Below the pieces are notes generated by a model. The model did not search any database. It saw nothing but the letters and a program-made list of their open reading frames with translations, and was not told the origin of the DNA. Made by a program: the position numbers and the translations under genes. A stretch of 64,000 bases of DNA from Pseudonocardia alni (GTDB lineage Bacteria > Actinomycetota > Actinomycetes > Mycobacteriales > Pseudonocardiaceae), in assembly GCF_002813375.1 (NCBI RefSeq), contig NZ_PHUJ01000003.1:2108001-2172000 (forward strand), given 5' to 3'. How positions within the stretch are numbered: the first letter of the stretch is position 1; every line of letters starts with the position of its first letter. Of this stretch, positions 60,041-64,000 are shown piece by piece.

Positions 60041-60646
60041 TCAGACCGCGACGACGGGGCGGCGCAGCCGCAGCAGCGCCTTGGCCGCGGCCGCCGCGGA
60101 GGCGACGAGCGCCGCGAGGACGAACCCGGCGAGCACCGACATCAGCGGGTCGCCGTGCGTGATCGGCCCGACCAGGACGCCGATGCCGGTCATCCAGGTG
60201 CTCCACACCAGGGCGCTCGCGACGGTCGCGGGCAGGAACGCGCGCAGCGGCAGCCGGACCCGGCCGGCCGCGGACACGCTCGCCAGCCGTCCGCCGGGCA
60301 GCAGCCGGGTCGCGACCAGCGCGGCGACCGGTCGGCGATGCAGGTGGCGGCGGACCCAGGCGCCGGTCCCGTCACCGCGACGGGTGCCCCGGACGACCGA
60401 GTGGGAGCTGCGTCCCGCGCCGTAGAGCACCGCGTCGCCGAGCAGCGACCCGACCACCGCGGCACCGAACAGGGCCACGATCCGCCACCGGTCGCCGTCC
60501 GCCAGTGCGGCGGCCGTGGCGCTGAACAGCACCGGCTCGCTCGGCAGGAACGGGAGCGGCCCGTCGCACATCACGGCGACGGCGAGCAGGGGCACCAGCC
60601 AGGGGCTCTGGAGCAGGTACCCGATCAGGGCGCTCGGGTCGGTCAC
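60041..60646 (-). CDS. DedA/SNARE-associated (VTT domain) membrane protein
   Basis: 201 residues. Short amphipathic start then hydrophobic segments, with the VTT-domain core FGAAVVGSLLGDAVLYGAGR and ATRLLPGGRLASVSAAGRVRL; the conserved Gly and Arg needed for DedA transport (PxxR/G..R) are present in ATRLLPGGR. DedA proteins act as undecaprenyl-phosphate or other lipid flippases in the cytoplasmic membrane; the substrate here is unknown. GTG 60646. It lies alone between two LuxR-type regulator genes on the same strand. Confidence 0.84.
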   Translation of the reverse strand: MTDPSALIGYLLQSPWLVPLLAVAVMCDGPLPFLPSEPVLFSATAAALADGDRWRIVALFGAAVVGSLLGDAVLYGAGRSSHSVVRGTRRGDGTGAWVRRHLHRRPVAALVATRLLPGGRLASVSAAGRVRLPLRAFLPATVASALVWSTWMTGIGVLVGPITHGDPLMSVLAGFVLAALVASAAAAAKALLRLRRPVVAV

Positions 60647-60708
60647 GGGCTCTCCGGAGGTCGAGCGTCGGGGGCGGAGCCGAGTCTGCCCGGTCCCGTG
60701 ACCTGTTC

Positions 60709-60731
60709 GTGATGGGGGTGGCCCCCGTTAC
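60709..60731 (-). terminator. hairpin after the MacR operon
   Basis: GTGATGGGGG and CCCCCGTTAC (60709-60718 and 60722-60731), a 10-bp stem with two wobble pairs and a 3-base loop, 44 bases past the MacR stop. No U tract. Confidence 0.45.
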
Positions 60732-60774
60732 GGGTTCACTCCGCTCACCGCAGGGAACGCACCGCCCCGCCTGC

Positions 60775-61428
60775 TCAGTCCGCGAGGCCCTGCTCGATGG
60801 CGTACCGGACGAGCTGGCTGCGGTTGTGCAGCTGCAGCTTGCGCAGGGTGTTCTGCACGTGGCTCTCGACGGTCCGGTGCGAGACGACGAGCTTCGCCGC
60901 GATCTGCTTGGCCGTCATGCCCTTCGCGACCAGGCGCAGCACCTCGGTCTCGCGGTCGGTGAGTGCCGGGACGGCGGGCGCGCCGTCGGCGGGACGCGGG
61001 GCGTCGGCGAGCCGCCGGTACTCCCCCAGCACCAGCCCGGCCAGCCCCGGGGTGAACACGGCGACGCCGTCGGCGGTGCGCCGGATGGCCTCCAGCAGCT
61101 CGTCGACCCCGGCGGACTTCACCAGGTAGCCGAGCGCACCGGCCTTGACCGCCTCCAGGACGTCGGCGTGCTCACCGGAGGCCGACAGCACCAGTACGCG
61201 GCTGTCCGGGCTCTGCTGCCCGATCCCGGCGATCGCGTCCACGCCGGAGGTCACGCCCAGGTTGAGGTCCATGAGGATCACGTCCGGCCGCACGGCCGTC
61301 GCGATCCGGACGGCCGCGGGCGCGTCCGGGGCCGTCGCGACGACGTCGAGGCCGCGCTCGGCGAGGTCGCGGGCCACGCCCTCGCGCCAGATCGGGTGGT
61401 CGTCGACGACCATCACCCGGATGCTCAT
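60775..61428 (-). CDS. LuxR-family response regulator (MacR-like)
   Basis: 217 residues. Intact receiver: DDHPIWREG (9-17), phosphoacceptor Asp54 in VILMDLNLG, conserved SASG and VKSAG with Lys. GerE-type HTH at about 150-210 (LTDRETEVLRLVAKGMTAKQ). The ATG at 61428 overlaps the kinase stop (ATGA). Partner of the MacS kinase; in Streptomyces the MacRS pair affects development. The target genes are not determinable here. Confidence 0.92.
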   Translation of the reverse strand: MSIRVMVVDDHPIWREGVARDLAERGLDVVATAPDAPAAVRIATAVRPDVILMDLNLGVTSGVDAIAGIGQQSPDSRVLVLSASGEHADVLEAVKAGALGYLVKSAGVDELLEAIRRTADGVAVFTPGLAGLVLGEYRRLADAPRPADGAPAVPALTDRETEVLRLVAKGMTAKQIAAKLVVSHRTVESHVQNTLRKLQLHNRSQLVRYAIEQGLAD

Positions 61429-62600
61429 GTGCCCTCCCTGGGGACCCGGATGACCCATTCGGTCCCGATGTCCGGTCCGGTGTCCAGCGTCAGTGTCCCG
61501 CCGACGTCGCCGACGCGGCCACGGATGGAGCGGGACACCCCCATCCGGCCCTGCGCCTCGGCCTCGGCGAGGCGGCCCTCGGGGATGCCGGGGCCGTCGT
61601 CGCGGACGCTGACCTCGACCGCCCCGGGCAGCTCCTCGACCAGCACCCACGCGCGCGCGTCCGCCCCGGCGTGCAGCGCCACGTTCGCGAGCGCGGCCCG
61701 CACCGCGCCCTCCACCTCGTCGACGACCGGCCGGCCCAGCTCGACCGGACGTCCGGGGGCCGAGACGGTGACCCGGTCCGAGGCGAGGATCCGCAGCGCG
61801 GCGGCGAGGTCGCGGCACCCGGACGCGTCGGTGGTCCCCGGCCCGGACAGCAGCGCACGCAGCGCGGTCTCCTGCTCTCCGGCGAGCACGCCGAGCTCGG
61901 TCGCCCCGCCGCCCAGCTCGGCGCCGCGGCGCTGGACGTGCGCCAGCACCTGCAGGACTCCGTCGTGCACGGCCCGGGTGAGCCGCTCGCGTTCGGCGGT
62001 GGCGGCCTGTTCGGCGACGAGGCGGCGCAGCCGGGCGGCGGTGCGGTCGAGCACGTGCGCGGCGAACCCGACGGTCAGCCCGGCCAGCAGGAGCAGCTGC
62101 ATGTCGCCCAGCTCCAGCACCCCGAACCGCTGCTTGGACAGCACCAGCGCCACCGAGATCACGGCGGCGGCGAGCACCCCGCCGGTGATCCGGAACGCGA
62201 CCGCGCAGGCCAGCACCCCGCCGGAGGTCCAGATCGACCCCATGCCGGGGCCGCCCTCGTCGAGGTGGGCGACCCGGACGACCAGCGGCGTGGTCGCCAT
62301 GATCGCGACGCAGACGCCGAGGTCGGCCAGGGCGAGCAGGCCGCGGCGGTCCGGGGCGCCGGGCAGCCCGCCGAGGTAGCCCCATGACGTCACGGCCGTC
62401 CACACCGCCATCACGACGAGCACGCCGACCGCGGCCGGCGGACGTTCGTAGCCGGTGGGCAGGTGGTAGAGCGTCACGCCGACGACCGTCAGCAGCGTGA
62501 GCAGGCGGTAGGCGATGACGCCGCGCCAGAACGGCTCCAGCGGGTGCTCCACGTCGTCCATGCTGACCGACAGCGCGCCGCGCCGGGGCCGATCGCTCAT
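61425..62600 (-). CDS. MacS-type sensor histidine kinase
   Basis: 391 residues. About six membrane helices (residues 28-180) form the sensor without a large extracytoplasmic domain; the dimerisation helix contains His212 in RAVHDGVLQVL, of the HisKA_3 NarX-type, followed by a degenerate ATPase domain with N-box-like NVALHAG and G1 DDGPGIPEG. Start ATG 62600 overlaps the methyltransferase stop (ATGA). Methyltransferase, kinase and regulator are thus translationally coupled in that order. Confidence 0.9.
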   Translation of the reverse strand: MSDRPRRGALSVSMDDVEHPLEPFWRGVIAYRLLTLLTVVGVTLYHLPTGYERPPAAVGVLVVMAVWTAVTSWGYLGGLPGAPDRRGLLALADLGVCVAIMATTPLVVRVAHLDEGGPGMGSIWTSGGVLACAVAFRITGGVLAAAVISVALVLSKQRFGVLELGDMQLLLLAGLTVGFAAHVLDRTAARLRRLVAEQAATAERERLTRAVHDGVLQVLAHVQRRGAELGGGATELGVLAGEQETALRALLSGPGTTDASGCRDLAAALRILASDRVTVSAPGRPVELGRPVVDEVEGAVRAALANVALHAGADARAWVLVEELPGAVEVSVRDDGPGIPEGRLAEAEAQGRMGVSRSIRGRVGDVGGTLTLDTGPDIGTEWVIRVPREGT

Positions 62601-63553
62601 CTCGGCTTGGTACCGGTGATCAGGGCGTTGTAGAACCAGCTGCGCGGCACGACCCGGTTCAGGACGTGCTCGTCGAGCCAGGACAGCCGCTGCCAGCCGT
62701 GGTAGGCGAACATCGCCCAGTTCCAGCCGAGCTTTCCGGGCGGGACGGCCGCCTCGAAGGTCCGCACCGGCCAGCCCAGCATGGCGGCGGCGAACTCCTC
62801 GGTGGAGGCCCGCACTCCCTCTGCCCCGGCCCGGGTCGCGGTGCGCTCCAGGTCGGCCGGGTCGAAGGTGTGGATGTCGACGACCGACTCCAGCGCGGCG
62901 GCCCGGGAGGACTCGTCGAGCTCGTGCTGCGGGCGCCGCCAGCCCCGCAGGGCCGGGAGCTTCGTCAGGGTGGTCGTTGCCTTCCAGGTCCACTGGCCGA
63001 GCGTGCGGGCGTAGGCGTCGCCGACGGTGGTGGGCTCGCCCGCGAACACGAACCGCCCGCCCGGCTCCAGCACCCGCAGGACCTCACGGAACGCGGCCTC
63101 GACGTCGGGGATGTGGTGCAGCACCGCGTGCCCGACGACGAGGTCGAAGCTGTCGTCGGGGAACGGGATGTGCTCACCGTCGACGACGGCACCCTCCACC
63201 TCCAGCCCGAGGTGCTCGGCGTTGCGGGTGGCGGCGTCGACCATCCCCGGCGACAGGTCGGTGACGACGCCGCGCTCGGCGACACCGGCCTGCATCAGGT
63301 TCAGCAGGAAGAACCCGGTGCCGCTGCCCAGTTCCAGGGCGCGCAGGTAGGGGCGGCCGTCCCACGGGGCCGCGGCACGGAATCGGCCCGCGGCGTAGTC
63401 GATGCAGCGCTCGTCGTAGCTGATCGACCACTTCTCGTCGTAGGTGCCCGCCTCCCAGTCGTGGTAGAGCACGTTGGCGAGCTTCGGGTCGTGCCAGGCC
63501 GCCTCGACCTGCTCGGCGGTGGCGTGCGGGGTGGGCGCCGGGTCCGAACTCAT
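62597..63553 (-). CDS. class I SAM-dependent methyltransferase
   Basis: 318 residues. SAM motif I LELGSGTGFFLL, an acidic TDLSPGM post-I region, DDSFDLVVGHAVLHHIPDVE (motif IV-like) and a long C-terminal substrate part ending in AMFAYHGWQRLSW. The early segment WEAGTYDEKWSISYDERCID is frequent in actinobacterial ubiquinone/phospholipid-type methyltransferases; substrate unknown. ATG 63553. It heads the operon with the MacS/MacR-like pair, an arrangement I infer to be functional but cannot prove. Confidence 0.87.
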   Translation of the reverse strand: MSSDPAPTPHATAEQVEAAWHDPKLANVLYHDWEAGTYDEKWSISYDERCIDYAAGRFRAAAPWDGRPYLRALELGSGTGFFLLNLMQAGVAERGVVTDLSPGMVDAATRNAEHLGLEVEGAVVDGEHIPFPDDSFDLVVGHAVLHHIPDVEAAFREVLRVLEPGGRFVFAGEPTTVGDAYARTLGQWTWKATTTLTKLPALRGWRRPQHELDESSRAAALESVVDIHTFDPADLERTATRAGAEGVRASTEEFAAAMLGWPVRTFEAAVPPGKLGWNWAMFAYHGWQRLSWLDEHVLNRVVPRSWFYNALITGTKPR

Positions 63554-63590
63554 GAGGAGGAGTTTCGCAGAACACGGCCGCCGACCTGCT

Positions 63591-63623
63591 CCCCGCCCGG
63601 GCGCGTCGCGCGTCCGGGCGGGG
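63591..63623 (-). terminator. hairpin terminator after the enoyl-CoA hydratase gene
   Basis: Arms 63591-63605 and 63609-63623 pair over 15 bp with one wobble and a 3-base loop. It lies 10 bases past the hydratase stop. Confidence 0.6.
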
Positions 63624-63632
63624 GCGGACGGC

Positions 63633-64000
63633 TCAGCGGCCGGTGAAGGTGGCCTTGCCGGGGCCGTTCTCGACGAAGCTGGCCATGCCGGCCTTCGCGT
63701 CGTCGGTGGCGAACACGCCCGCGAACAGCTCGGACTCGATGTCCAGGCCGGTGCGCAGGTCGGTGTCGAGGCCGTTGTCGATCGCCTTCTTGGCGGCGGC
63801 GTAGGCCAGGGCGGGGCCCGCGGTGAACTGCTGCGCCCAGGCGACGGCGCGGGTGTAGACCTCGTCGGCCGGGACGACCTCGTCCACCAGCCCGATCGCC
63901 AGCGCCTCGTCGGCCTTCACCATGCGGCCGGTGTAGATCAGGTCCTTGGTGCGCGACGGCCCGATCAGTCGCGCGGCGCGCTGGGTGCCGCCGCCACCCG
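63633..64000 (-). CDS. enoyl-CoA hydratase/isomerase (5' end cut by window edge)
   Basis: Crotonase-family enzyme of fatty acid oxidation or a related CoA pathway. Only the last 120 or so residues are present: GGGGTQRAARLIGPSRTKDL (with the G-G-G oxyanion-loop neighbourhood at the edge), GLVDEVVPADEVYTRAVAWA and the C-terminal domain with KKAIDNGLDTDLRTGL and ENGPGKATFTGR. The oxyanion and catalytic Glu segment lies outside the window, so exact activity cannot be read. Followed by a hairpin. Confidence 0.88.
   Translation of the reverse strand, partial: GGGGTQRAARLIGPSRTKDLIYTGRMVKADEALAIGLVDEVVPADEVYTRAVAWAQQFTAGPALAYAAAKKAIDNGLDTDLRTGLDIESELFAGVFATDDAKAGMASFVENGPGKATFTGR

Overview
The window is chromosomal DNA from a very G+C-rich actinobacterium. 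The most likely source is the Pseudonocardiaceae, probably Pseudonocardia; this is inferred from codon use, the family mix and gene order, not from a marker gene. The backbone follows the gene order I remember for Mycobacterium tuberculosis Rv2995c to Rv3034c: leuB, serA, ilvC-ilvN-ilvB, a Cfp6-like PH protein, DoxX, LppZ, gatB-gatA-gatC, an ACT protein (Rv3013), ligA, a MetE-like protein (Rv3015c), mnmA, a cysteine desulfurase, a PlsC-type acyltransferase, an OlsB-type GNAT, etfA-etfB, then the Rv3030/3031/3032/3034c group. Blocks of accessory genes interrupt this backbone.

Region by region. 1-12.7 kb: branched-chain amino acid and serine synthesis (leuB, serA, ilvBNC, ilvD), plus an F420/flavin oxidoreductase and a MASE1-PAS-GGDEF cyclase. 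ilvBNC has a textbook attenuator: a 15-residue leader peptide rich in Val/Leu/Ile, a pause stem and a strong intrinsic terminator. 12.7-19.1 kb: aldo/keto reductase, succinate-semialdehyde-type dehydrogenase, a D-2-hydroxyacid dehydrogenase/DoxX/kinase-like operon, an LppZ-like lipoprotein and a ROK remnant. 19.1-27 kb: the gatCAB operon (GTGA overlaps), ACT protein, BKACE enzyme and a LigA with a large acidic repeat insertion. 27-38 kb: accessory block with ankyrin, VOC, RF3, a DMT transporter, decayed MarR and catalase-like fragments, SDR, a PEP-mutase-like protein, the MetE-like protein and two tandem F420-type nitroreductases sharing operator-like repeats. 38-44.9 kb: tRNA thiolation/sulfur mobilisation, acyltransferases and electron-transfer flavoprotein. 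45-51.5 kb: a DUF3556/SDR/FAD-oxidoreductase operon divergent from a PucR-type regulator, then two tandem copies of a small unrecognised protein. 51.6-56 kb: methyltransferase, GH57 enzyme, GT4 glycosyltransferase and hexapeptide acyltransferase, matching the mycobacterial methylglucose lipopolysaccharide genes. 56-64 kb: nucleoside hydrolase, serine hydrolase with its ArsR regulator, a LuxR regulator, a DedA protein, a methyltransferase/MacS/MacR operon and a truncated enoyl-CoA hydratase.

Two organisational habits recur. Cotranscribed genes often overlap by four bases (GTGA or ATGA), which implies translational coupling. Many monocistronic or first genes carry a TAnnnT hexamer 6-8 bases before the start codon, the usual sign of leaderless mRNA in actinobacteria. 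The least-described parts are the tandem small proteins at 50.85-51.46 kb, the DUF3556 operon, the LigA insertion and the polysaccharide cluster in a non-mycobacterial host.
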